A program made the position numbers and the translations under genes. From an uncultured Victivallaceae bacterium (GTDB lineage Bacteria > Verrucomicrobiota > Lentisphaeria > Victivallales > Victivallaceae): a DNA stretch of 39,429 nt. The stretch spans positions 1-39,429 of the forward strand of contig CALXXL010000019.1 of NCBI GenBank assembly GCA_944392655.1, in the 5' to 3' direction. The notes below the pieces were generated by a model. The model ran no database searches, had not been told where the DNA came from, and saw only the letters and a program-made list of their open reading frames with translations. Positions 24,872-33,163 of this stretch are shown piece after piece (position 1 is the stretch's first letter; each line of letters opens with the position of its first letter).

Positions 24872-27599
24872 CTCTTTTTGCCTTTTCTCTTTCAATTATG
24901 CTATATAACGGAATTTTTACTTTCATTGCCTGTCGCAAACCACCAAAATAAATAATACCTTCACCCGGATTTAATTTTGCGATATCATTCATCTGTTCAG
25001 CATTGAGATTCATAGTGCCTCCTATCACCTCTCTGTCTTCTTTATCAGCCAGACGATGAGCAATTTTCACATCCGTGTTTTTCAAAACATCTGGAATTAA
25101 TTTTGATGGAATTTGGTCAACTACTACGATACCCTGCCCATAAGACCGTATTTCAGCTAATATATCAGCAAAAAACTCAACAGCTTTTTGCCTGCCGTTG
25201 CTAGAATGTTCGCCGCCGGATTGTGGTTTCGCAAGTAATCGATGCGCTTCCTCTATTACTAACACATGTTTCAAAGGTCGGTCTTTCTTCTCAGGGGATT
25301 GATTTAATATATCAATATTTTGTCGATATTCATACAATTTAATCATGAGCAATGCCATTATAAATGCCTTTTCTTCATTATCAGTAAAAGGCCATAATTC
25401 AATAACACACGGCTTGTTGAGTAAATCCTTCATTGAAATAGGATTAAGTGTGCTATTTAAAACATTCCCCTTTGCTCCACGCGTCATGCTGCTAATGCGT
25501 GCTTTTAATGCCCCAAGCAAACTGTTCCCATAGTCACTTTGATTAGGGAAGAAGTTATTAATAGAAGAATTTACCAATGGCAACAAGTCGCCCATAATTG
25601 GCAATGTGTGAGCCGGAAATCCGGTAGCTGCAACCTTGTCATGTAGCCCATTTTTACCTGAAATTAAATCCCATCCGCATTCTTCATATGCTCGATATAT
25701 CATGTCCTCCAATATAAATGGCATACTTGAATAATTGCCCATGGTTGCATTAAATGCGGCTTTAAGGTTATCAATATGCGGGATTAACCCCAGTTCGGGT
25801 TCAATTTCAAAAGAATTTAAGGACTTTTCGCAATCATCCGCACCTAAAGTTATAACTTGTAAGTCCGGAATATGTTTTTTTAATTCTCTATATTCTCTCT
25901 TTATTGGCTCTATCACCAAAAACGGTATATTTTGACGGCTGAGATTAAGCAGTAACTGGCGCATGGTTGTGCTTTTTCCAGCACCAGTTGCCCCTGTCAC
26001 AAACGCATGACGTTTTAATTGTTCAAAACCGATTTTTATTTTTTGTTCTGTAACATTTTCATGGTCAACAATATTTCCAATTTCTACTTGTTTTTCTTCG
26101 GAAGACTTGTTGTAGTTTCTTCCATAATCTGTGAGTTTTTCTACAACCACCCCTGGCACTTCGTGCAATGGCAAAGAGGCAGTTAGGGCTAATTCTTCTG
26201 TGGTTAGTAATGTTGAAACACCTGCATAGTCCTCCCCTAACGGTGTGTCAATGCAATTCAATTGCAGCATACCAAACTTAAAGAGAGGGAGAGTATTTAT
26301 TAAGTCATCTGAAATTTTAGTTGTCCGAACCTGAGCTAATGTAATGTCATCTCCACCCCAGTAACCGCAAAGAACATTAGCCACTCTATCTGCGGTTATG
26401 CTATCTTTAGCGACTACTTGTGTTGTATGCCGCCACATACCAGATGCCAACCCTTTTTCAAGGCGTTTCATCTGTTTTGAAATCATGGCTTCTGTTTGCC
26501 TTGCTAATTCATTTATTCTTTCAAAAGAAATCCCTTTTTGTGAGGTAGCAGTTTCAGAGCCCCCTTGGTTTTCTCCAGTTTGTTCTTGAATAGATTTTCC
26601 AGGTTCATTTATTGTTTTATCTATTCGCGATGTTGGGCTATTTTCACCTCTAAACCAATCTTTTTCCCCCCACCAACGATTCCACATTTTTTTAATGGAA
26701 GTGCCTATTGCATCGCCATAGTGTTCTGTTGTTGAAATGCTTTTCTCCGCATTGGTTATGCCGATTGATTTAGTCGTCCCCCAATTTCTACCAGTGGCAA
26801 ATGACTCAGATATTTGTTCTGTCTGTTTAGCCAATAGGTGAAAAAACTCCATTGAAGCAGCAAAAATAGCTTGGTTTCTATTGATTTCATTATTAGAAAC
26901 AGGCTCAGAATAACCAATTATCATAAAATCATTAGAAATTGCATCAATGACTCGTTCAATTCCAAAATCGGCATTGTCAGGCTGAGATGATTTTCCATCG
27001 CCTTGTTGTGGTTGTTTGGCCTGAGGTTTTCGTTCTCCCGGCACTCCATATATGAGGCGTCTGTGATTATAGGATTTTTTGCTATTATCTACAAATGCTG
27101 ATATATTTTCTTTGGAAAATACACTGCAATCTGCTCCCGGAAGGAAGCCAGGAAGAATACTTGGAAGTATTTGTGCCGTTTTTTCAAAACGCATCTTTTC
27201 GCTATTCATTCCAGCGGTGATTGCTTTTAAACCACCTAAAAAAATGGAGACCTCGCCTGCTTCCTTTTTTAACACATAGACCAATGGAACTCCAAGCCGA
27301 TTCGCAGCTTGATAATACAATTTTAACGCATTATTTATATCGCCAAGTTTCCTATAGCGTAAGGTTCGAATGTTATATAAAGATAAAAGCGCATCTTTAT
27401 TCTTAAAAAAATCAAGAGCATTGGGAATAGCTTTTGCAACAACTGCCTCTGAAAGATGTTCTCGAAACAAGTCTCTTTGAAAACTGCTATAAACCTCAAG
27501 AAATTGAGCTCTATCAAGCATAGGAACTGTTTGGTTGGATAATTGTGGGTTATCTACCTTAAGCACGGAATCACTATTGGCTAATACTTCCTCAGACAT
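24846..27599 (-). CDS. HerA/FtsK-superfamily pumping ATPase (DUF87)
   Basis: A 917-residue protein. The first 400 residues are a unique helical region. The ATPase core has Walker A FVTGATGAGKSTTMRQLLL (about residue 535), EPIKREYRELKKHIPDLQVI after the second strand, Walker B HVLVIEEAHRLL (about 780) and the HerA-typical YGQGIVVVDQIPSKLIPDVLKN, TDVKIAHRLADKEDREVIGG and LNPGEGIIYFGG near the end. HerA-type rings move DNA or proteins using ATP, and several antiphage systems pair them with nucleases. Here the partner is probably the nuclease two genes downstream. Separated by 1 base from the membrane-protein gene upstream. Confidence 0.85.
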   Translation of the reverse strand: MSEEVLANSDSVLKVDNPQLSNQTVPMLDRAQFLEVYSSFQRDLFREHLSEAVVAKAIPNALDFFKNKDALLSLYNIRTLRYRKLGDINNALKLYYQAANRLGVPLVYVLKKEAGEVSIFLGGLKAITAGMNSEKMRFEKTAQILPSILPGFLPGADCSVFSKENISAFVDNSKKSYNHRRLIYGVPGERKPQAKQPQQGDGKSSQPDNADFGIERVIDAISNDFMIIGYSEPVSNNEINRNQAIFAASMEFFHLLAKQTEQISESFATGRNWGTTKSIGITNAEKSISTTEHYGDAIGTSIKKMWNRWWGEKDWFRGENSPTSRIDKTINEPGKSIQEQTGENQGGSETATSQKGISFERINELARQTEAMISKQMKRLEKGLASGMWRHTTQVVAKDSITADRVANVLCGYWGGDDITLAQVRTTKISDDLINTLPLFKFGMLQLNCIDTPLGEDYAGVSTLLTTEELALTASLPLHEVPGVVVEKLTDYGRNYNKSSEEKQVEIGNIVDHENVTEQKIKIGFEQLKRHAFVTGATGAGKSTTMRQLLLNLSRQNIPFLVIEPIKREYRELKKHIPDLQVITLGADDCEKSLNSFEIEPELGLIPHIDNLKAAFNATMGNYSSMPFILEDMIYRAYEECGWDLISGKNGLHDKVAATGFPAHTLPIMGDLLPLVNSSINNFFPNQSDYGNSLLGALKARISSMTRGAKGNVLNSTLNPISMKDLLNKPCVIELWPFTDNEEKAFIMALLMIKLYEYRQNIDILNQSPEKKDRPLKHVLVIEEAHRLLAKPQSGGEHSSNGRQKAVEFFADILAEIRSYGQGIVVVDQIPSKLIPDVLKNTDVKIAHRLADKEDREVIGGTMNLNAEQMNDIAKLNPGEGIIYFGGLRQAMKVKIPLYSIIEREKAKRDEARRFKD

Positions 27600-27600
27600 A

Positions 27601-28731
27601 TCACTTACCTCTTTGATTTGGCTTATATTTATCTTTTACACCAATAGGCATCGTTTCTCCTTGGCTACTTGGATTATCGGATAATTCCAGGTTATGTTTC
27701 AAATTTGTATTGCCAGAGTAATTAACATCCTTTGTATCATCCTTTTTCGAGATAAGGTGCTCGTCAGATGAATAAATAGGTGGTGTTACAGGTTGAGTCG
27801 TAGGAGCAACGGTTATTGGCTGTGTCGCAACGGGAGACGTTGTCGTAACTGGAGGCGGTGTTACAGGTTCACTTTTACTACATAATTTAAAAATAGCGAT
27901 AACAGCAAGAACCGCCACAACTATAATAATTCCCAAAGTAGTAGATTTACGACCCCAAAAGCTTTTGGGACTATTTCTTTTAGGGTCTTCTTCAAAAGGG
28001 CGTTTTGAAGTGCCTACAGTAATACTCGATCGACGCTTTGGTGATGAACTGTAATTTTTATTGAGTTGATCTGCATAGATGTTAGCGTAAACCAATATCA
28101 TATGACACAAACGTTGTATGGAGAAGTTATGTCGTAAATAATTTCGTTGTATTTCAAAATAAGACTTACTCCACATAGATATGTTTTCTGAAATAGCTCT
28201 TTCCTCGTCAAAAGGCTTGAATATACTTGGCATTCTATGCCAAAGATACGAAACCATATCTTCAAGCTCCTTTACACTTTTCCACCCCGTTTCTCCATTC
28301 CAATTCCCTTCGTATGCCATAGTTGAAACACAACGAGTTGAATTTTCTTCGTTCACATATCTTACCAACTCTTTGTCTGCAATCAAGTATGACTCTGGGC
28401 AAGATGATGATTTTATTTTTTCAACAAGTTTCGCCAGTTCAGTAGATGAAGTTTGTCTGGTATCGCTAACTACATGGATTTTTTCATCGAGGTTCTCTTG
28501 GAGAAAATCTCCATCAATATCTTGTGATTTTTCATTTCCAGCAAAATTTTCTTCAGTGCCTTCCGATGGAACATTAACTTCACTTTCGTTCCTGCTCCCC
28601 TCGGACAAAGATGCTAACAGGTCTTTTGCCTTAAATAAAATCTCATCAGAAGCACTTTCTTTATCAATAGCTTTTTCTACTATTTTATTAAGAATGTGCA
28701 ACAACTCTTGATTATCTTTGCAATTTGGCAT
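27601..28731 (-). CDS. Single-pass membrane protein of unknown function
   Basis: A 376-residue protein. The N-terminal 260 residues are soluble, acidic and rich in Ser/Glu in the first 100, followed by a helical domain (residues 110-230, including WNGETGWKSVKELEDMVSYL and FNIQRLCHMILVYA-like helices). One membrane helix lies near 264-287 (TLGIIIVVAVLAVIAIFKL), followed by a Pro/Thr-rich stretch (VTPPPVTTTSPVATQPITV) and a polar tail. The topology is probably N-in with the Pro/Thr tail outside. It could anchor the GTPase/ATPase complex to the membrane. 1-base overlaps or gaps tie it to both neighbours. No known family recognised. Confidence 0.65.
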   Translation of the reverse strand: MPNCKDNQELLHILNKIVEKAIDKESASDEILFKAKDLLASLSEGSRNESEVNVPSEGTEENFAGNEKSQDIDGDFLQENLDEKIHVVSDTRQTSSTELAKLVEKIKSSSCPESYLIADKELVRYVNEENSTRCVSTMAYEGNWNGETGWKSVKELEDMVSYLWHRMPSIFKPFDEERAISENISMWSKSYFEIQRNYLRHNFSIQRLCHMILVYANIYADQLNKNYSSSPKRRSSITVGTSKRPFEEDPKRNSPKSFWGRKSTTLGIIIVVAVLAVIAIFKLCSKSEPVTPPPVTTTSPVATQPITVAPTTQPVTPPIYSSDEHLISKKDDTKDVNYSGNTNLKHNLELSDNPSSQGETMPIGVKDKYKPNQRGK

Positions 28732-31106
28732 TATTTAACCTCCAAATCTAAAATATGCGAAAGTTTCTCTTGAAATTGCTTTACCCAAGTTAAAACTGTC
28801 TCATATTCTTTTAGCTTTTCTGTTTCTTCTTGCTGAGATGATAATTTCTTCTTCAAATCTTCGTTAAAATCCTTGAGTTTTCTATCAACTTTCTCAAACT
28901 CACCAAGCATAGTAGAACGCAGAGACCTATAATGAGCTTCTGACATTTTTTTGGCCTTTTCAAGTCCTTCTTGCAATATATTACTAGCTTCTCGTTTTAA
29001 ACAAGCTTTTAAATCCTTAAACACTACACGATTGATTACTCTAGTTTTTGTAACATCCTCTGTTGTTGTTGTATCGGTCAGCGGTAAAATAGACAAGAAT
29101 TTTTTCCAGAATCCATCTTTTTCCAAAGAATATTCACGCTGAACCTTTTCAATGTATTCTTCTGTTACAGCGACAATCATTTCATTTGCTTTGACATTTA
29201 TTTTATTTGTGCCGCGTAAAACAAAATCAAATCTATTTACAAAGTTTTGAAACTCTTCTGGCATCTGTCCTAAAATAGTTTTAATTTTTTCATCATATGC
29301 ATCTTTTAATTTGTCAAATTGACTTCGGGCATCGGTTTCAACTTCATTCGCATATACACCTAGCATTGCGTTTTGCAATCCTTTCATAAATTTTATAAAA
29401 TCATTTATGAATTTGGTACTTTCTTCAGGAGATATAGTCCCCTGTGCATCAAGTGTAGTTGGCTCCATGTCTGCTATTTTCTCGCGAATCTGAATGTCAA
29501 AATCACGTTCGCTCGCTGAAAGTTCTTTTTTTAAAGTTGCACTTTCTTCCCATTTGGGGGGAAATATTTGCCCTTTTAATTCCTGCGCGCCTCTGCCTTT
29601 TGACAGAAAATCTCGCAATTTAGTAATGTCTTTTGAGATTTCGTCAAGTGATGTATTTTTACTAGAAATATCATCTAACAAGGCCTTCTCTGCGTTAGCT
29701 TGTTTAATTTTTGCATCAAAAATGGATGCGGCATCATAAATTCGTGCAGGCACTGAATATTTCAGCAAATATTCTTCAATTGCAGCCTCTAAAGCAGGAA
29801 CGCCGCTTAAAATTTCGACAAGACGTAGATTGTCATCTTTAGTGTCTGTATCTTCATCAATTTTTTTCCATAACTCTCTAAGTTCAGCAGAAAGACGATT
29901 CTTTATAGAAGGACTTATAGACATATAATCCATTAAGCTAGCGTTTATTCGTTTCATAGCTTTACGGAATTTCTTGAAATCAACAATAGCATCGTCTTGG
30001 TCATCTTCGTCTTCCATGGAATTATATTCACGAGCTTTTAACGCTATCCAAGCACTTACAGGAAAAATCCGTGGATTTTTTATGCCAAGTTCTTGTAAAT
30101 CACGGCGGATGTCATCCACCTTGGTTTTTATGGGATTGTTATTATAAGAATGTGTCTTCCCAATGACGAGTTGATCCATTCTAGAAACAATGAAAATAAA
30201 TCTATCCTCCGATTGTTTCCCATATTTGCTCATATGTTTTTTCAAGCGTTCAAGATAATGCGTTTCAGATGTGTTCACCCTGTCTATGATATAACATACC
30301 ATTGGAAGAGAAGTATCATTCAGAAAACGTTCTATTGTTGTCTTATCTTCTGGGTGAGCAGCAGAATCTGGTCCAGGGGTATCTACGAATTGCAATCTAT
30401 AATCAGAAACACTCATACCCGACAATTTTCCTCTAATAAGTATATTTCGTGTTTCATCATCAGAATTCCACTCATTAAGTATATCTCTTGTACAAGTTAT
30501 ATAATCAGAGGATTCTTTTTGGGAATTAACACGTTTTGCTTCAAATTCTTGCGCCATCGGAGAATGTTCAATGTAACTTATCTTTGCAGTACAACGCTGC
30601 GTAGCATTAGGAAGTAATTCTTGTCCAAGAATAGCATTTAGCAAAGTTGATTTTCCGTTTTTCATTGGGGCCATTACACTAACGGACAATTTTCTATCAG
30701 AGATCTTATCAAAATCTTCTTTCAACTCAAGAGTCTTGAAGTCATCATATGGACCAGCGAGTGCTTCTTGGTATAATGCTTGTAATTGTTTAAATTTATT
30801 TTCAGGGTCTCCGCATGGTTTTATACCTACAACCAGCTGAATACCAAGGCGGTTTTCTGCACTTTTAGCTTCTTCTTGAATATCTTGGCAATCGGTAGAT
30901 GTACCTTTGAAGGTCAAATAAAATTTTTCCTTCGTCGGATATGCATTATGTAACTCATCAAAAAAACGCATAATCCACATTTGCAAACGAGAAGACATTC
31001 CATTTGCTTGCGTCAAATTGGTAAACCATGCCGCATTGCATTTGTCACCATCAATAGAAAAATAAGTTTCTATGGTGTAGGGATTGTGTGATAAATAAAG
31101 TTCCAT
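28731..31106 (-). CDS. Dynamin-like GTPase
   Basis: A 791-residue large GTPase. A special N-terminal domain of about 130 residues precedes the G domain. G1 is MAPMKNGKSTLLNAILG (Gly151, Lys152, Ser153), G3 is QFVDTPGPDS (Asp242), G4 is VSRMD (308-311) and a G5-like PRIFPVSAW follows. The GTPase region is followed by about 400 residues of long helices and coiled coil, including a segment near LSILPLTDTTTTEDV that may touch membrane. This is the layout of bacterial dynamins, which polymerise on membranes and in several cases protect against phage. It lies 1 base from the small GTPase gene and overlaps the membrane-protein gene by 1 base. Confidence 0.82.
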   Translation of the reverse strand: MELYLSHNPYTIETYFSIDGDKCNAAWFTNLTQANGMSSRLQMWIMRFFDELHNAYPTKEKFYLTFKGTSTDCQDIQEEAKSAENRLGIQLVVGIKPCGDPENKFKQLQALYQEALAGPYDDFKTLELKEDFDKISDRKLSVSVMAPMKNGKSTLLNAILGQELLPNATQRCTAKISYIEHSPMAQEFEAKRVNSQKESSDYITCTRDILNEWNSDDETRNILIRGKLSGMSVSDYRLQFVDTPGPDSAAHPEDKTTIERFLNDTSLPMVCYIIDRVNTSETHYLERLKKHMSKYGKQSEDRFIFIVSRMDQLVIGKTHSYNNNPIKTKVDDIRRDLQELGIKNPRIFPVSAWIALKAREYNSMEDEDDQDDAIVDFKKFRKAMKRINASLMDYMSISPSIKNRLSAELRELWKKIDEDTDTKDDNLRLVEILSGVPALEAAIEEYLLKYSVPARIYDAASIFDAKIKQANAEKALLDDISSKNTSLDEISKDITKLRDFLSKGRGAQELKGQIFPPKWEESATLKKELSASERDFDIQIREKIADMEPTTLDAQGTISPEESTKFINDFIKFMKGLQNAMLGVYANEVETDARSQFDKLKDAYDEKIKTILGQMPEEFQNFVNRFDFVLRGTNKINVKANEMIVAVTEEYIEKVQREYSLEKDGFWKKFLSILPLTDTTTTEDVTKTRVINRVVFKDLKACLKREASNILQEGLEKAKKMSEAHYRSLRSTMLGEFEKVDRKLKDFNEDLKKKLSSQQEETEKLKEYETVLTWVKQFQEKLSHILDLEVK

Positions 31107-31107
31107 A

Positions 31108-31731
31108 TCAACTTTCCTTTCGCCAGTTCGTCAAAAAATTTTGGATAAGTTTCTCACCAGAGAACACACTAAAAACATTTTTGTGTGATAATAAGTATTG
31201 CTGCATTTGCAACGGTTTTATATTTTCGTCAATATGGCGACCGATTTTATGTAAAAAGAAACAGGCATCGTCGCAATCATCTTTATCCATAATACGATTT
31301 GTCAAAGAATGAAAAATTTTGGTTGCCAAGTACGAAAATGCGACAAAATAAATCTCCTTAAATTCGTATTTTTGCAACTTTTTTTGATAGTATTCATAAA
31401 TCTCCCGTATGAGTTTCTGAGTTTTGCGTCGATTATAGAATAAATCTGTTTTATTAAGTATCACCAAACAAGAAACTTCAACGTCCTTGCTTTGTTTTTT
31501 CTTAATATTAAGAACTTCTTCTAAAACCTCAGCTTCAGCCACATTTTCTAGATGAAGGCCGTCAAGTATGATAACAAATAATAATTTTTTTATGTTCGTA
31601 TGCAATTTAATTTTTGATACTTTGCATGGTTTTTCTGAAAAAAATATGTTCGCAAAAGATTTCTTCCCAGCTCCATCTACCCCACAAATGAGGATTTTTC
31701 TTTTTCCTTCATGAATAGAAATACCCGTCAT
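31108..31731 (-). CDS. Small Ras-like GTPase
   Basis: A 207-residue protein with P-loop CGVDGAGKKS (Lys23, Lys24, Ser25), a Walker B-like strand LLFVIILDG and a clear guanine motif LVILNKTD (Asn93-Asp96). The G3 DxxG appears as LDGLH, so Switch II is unusual. The C-terminal 80 residues are helical and unrelated to Ras. Pairs of small and dynamin-like GTPases next to each other suggest a regulatory switch. The start at 31731 overlaps the stop of a truncated upstream gene (TAATG), so the real first gene of the operon lay farther upstream. Confidence 0.72.
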   Translation of the reverse strand: MTGISIHEGKRKILICGVDGAGKKSFANIFFSEKPCKVSKIKLHTNIKKLLFVIILDGLHLENVAEAEVLEEVLNIKKKQSKDVEVSCLVILNKTDLFYNRRKTQKLIREIYEYYQKKLQKYEFKEIYFVAFSYLATKIFHSLTNRIMDKDDCDDACFFLHKIGRHIDENIKPLQMQQYLLSHKNVFSVFSGEKLIQNFLTNWRKES

Positions 31732-31866
31732 TATTGTACCGCCTGATTTGTAGTATGAGAAGAAAAAATCGTTTTCGCAAACACCATAATTTTAGCAAAA
31801 GCATTTTGTGTCGCAATGGTAGTTGCTCGTACGCACTGCCGCATTATCTGCGCCTCTCCCCTAGGT
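31731..31866 (-). pseudogene. C-terminal stub of the operon's first gene, cut off by IS3
   Basis: From the edge of the IS at 31866 one frame runs to TAA at 31731-31733, ending ATTIATQNAFAKIMVFAKTI and SSHTTNQAVQ, and joins the small GTPase gene by TAATG. The frame is open throughout, the overlap is of the same kind as elsewhere in this operon, and the composition fits coding DNA. On the other side of the IS no continuing frame was found, so most of this gene is gone from the window. Function unknown. Confidence 0.45.
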
Positions 31867-31876
31867 TGGACAACTT

Positions 31877-32728
31877 TTATGAAAAGATTGGTGTAAAGAC
31901 CCTTGGTTTACTATATCCCACTGTTTGCCGATTGCAAGTTCCGAAATAGACTTCATCCGGCGTCCGATATTGGAGTGCCGAATGAATCCGCCTGGAGTTG
32001 TAAAAATTCACATAATGCTGGACACCAAAGCGGAGTTGCGGCAAGCTGACATACTCCTTGATTTTGATGTCCTCATATTTCAACGCCCACCAGAAACGCT
32101 CCATCTTTGCATTATCCAAACATCGTCCCCGTCCGTCCATGCTGATCTGAATGCCATGGTTCCGAAGTTCCGCCACGAACTCCGAACTGGTAAACTGGCT
32201 CCCTTGATCCGAATTGAAAATCTCCGGTTTCCCATAGGAATCCACTGCCATTTTTAACGTTTCAACACAATGAAAAGCGTCCATTGTATTCACTACGTTA
32301 TAAGCCAATACCTTGCGGCTGAACCAGTCGACAATTCCAATCACAAATGCTCGATGACCGGCAACCGCCGTGTAAGTAATGTCCGTACTCCATACCTGAT
32401 TCGGACGCTCTATCTTGCATTTGCGCAGAAGATACGGGAATTTCTCATGTTCCGGATGAGGTTCCGAGGTGTTAAAACGCGGACGTGGATAGACCGTTCG
32501 CAAATTCAACGATTTTTGCAGTCTGCGCACCCGTTTGTGATTCACTTTGTAACCGCGGCGTTTCAATTCCGCAGTCAAACGGGGCACTCCGTAAAATGGC
32601 GTCTCCATATAAATCTCCATCATTTCGTCCTTGACCCGTTCGTCGGAAGCTGTCCGGGAAATCTCTCTTTGGCTTTTGTAATAAAAGCTCGAATGAGGAA
32701 CCTGAAGCAGCTTCAACTGACGATTCAC
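31877..32728 (-). CDS. IS3-family transposase OrfB (DDE integrase domain)
   Basis: A 283-residue frame counted from GTG 32728, but the reading frame stays open upstream into orfA, as in IS3 elements where a -1 slip yields OrfAB. The HTH_21 region (VKDEMMEIYMETPFYGVPRL, KRRGYKVNHKRVRRL) precedes an rve core with catalytic residues in WSTDITY (Asp), IFNSDQGSQFTS (Asp) and DNAKMERFWW (Glu), then YNSRRIHSALQYRTPDEVY. All three catalytic residues are present. Catalyses cut-and-paste or copy-out transposition via a circular intermediate. Confidence 0.9.
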   Translation of the reverse strand: MNRQLKLLQVPHSSFYYKSQREISRTASDERVKDEMMEIYMETPFYGVPRLTAELKRRGYKVNHKRVRRLQKSLNLRTVYPRPRFNTSEPHPEHEKFPYLLRKCKIERPNQVWSTDITYTAVAGHRAFVIGIVDWFSRKVLAYNVVNTMDAFHCVETLKMAVDSYGKPEIFNSDQGSQFTSSEFVAELRNHGIQISMDGRGRCLDNAKMERFWWALKYEDIKIKEYVSLPQLRFGVQHYVNFYNSRRIHSALQYRTPDEVYFGTCNRQTVGYSKPRVFTPIFS

Positions 32729-32751
32729 GCTTAAAGCCGGATTCTGATCGC

Positions 32752-33051
32752 TTATTTGAGCTTTTCTGGATTCAAGCCGCAGGCCAAGGACACACTTCGT
32801 AAAAAGTCATTCTCGATTTCAAGGCGTCCGATTTTCTTCATCAGATCGTCCTCGGTATACGGCTTGCTTTCTTTTCGCTCTGCCTTGGACTGGAAAATCT
32901 CGGAAGCTCCTTCCATGAGTTTCTTTTTCCACTGCTGGACCTGATTCGGATGAACCTGATATTTCCCCGCGATCTCGGCGACGGTCAGTTCCCCGCGTAG
33001 TGCTTCCAAGGCTACACGGCTTTTGAATTTGGAGTCATACGACTTTTTCAT
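32752..33051 (-). CDS. IS3-family transposase OrfA (HTH_Tnp_1)
   Basis: A 99-residue protein with a helix-turn-helix (SRVALEALRGELTVAEIAGK, then HPNQVQQWKKKL) and a C-terminal leucine-zipper helix (DLMKKIGRLEIENDFLRSV). It binds the IS ends. Its last codons overlap the open orfB frame, and the A-rich stretch CCAGAAAAGC near its 3' end is a fitting -1 slip site that would give the active OrfAB fusion. Confidence 0.88.
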   Translation of the reverse strand: MKKSYDSKFKSRVALEALRGELTVAEIAGKYQVHPNQVQQWKKKLMEGASEIFQSKAERKESKPYTEDDLMKKIGRLEIENDFLRSVSLACGLNPEKLK

Positions 33052-33163
33052 AAAACGCCCTCCCTTTCCTGGTTAATTTAACGGGCATTTTACACCAAGT
33101 CAAGTTGTCCAGTTTTCGGGGCCAACCGCACTTACAAGAGTCCGATTGCGTTCTGACAGAATG

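Larger units (their letters stand above)
31867..33111 (-). mobile_element. IS3-family insertion sequence (1245 bp)
   Basis: Imperfect inverted ends begin TGGACAACTT (31867) and end AAGTTGTCCA (33102-33111); inside them TTGGTGTAAA and its complement also match after a small gap. Two overlapping transposase frames, orfA and orfB, run on the minus strand. The bases just outside the ends (GGT left, GTT right) do not form an obvious target duplication, which suggests a deletion or rearrangement next to the IS. It looks intact and possibly active. Confidence 0.85.

Noticed and set aside
31864-33114. Target-site duplication around the IS3 element
   Set aside because: GGT on the left and GTT on the right do not match at any reasonable choice of IS ends.
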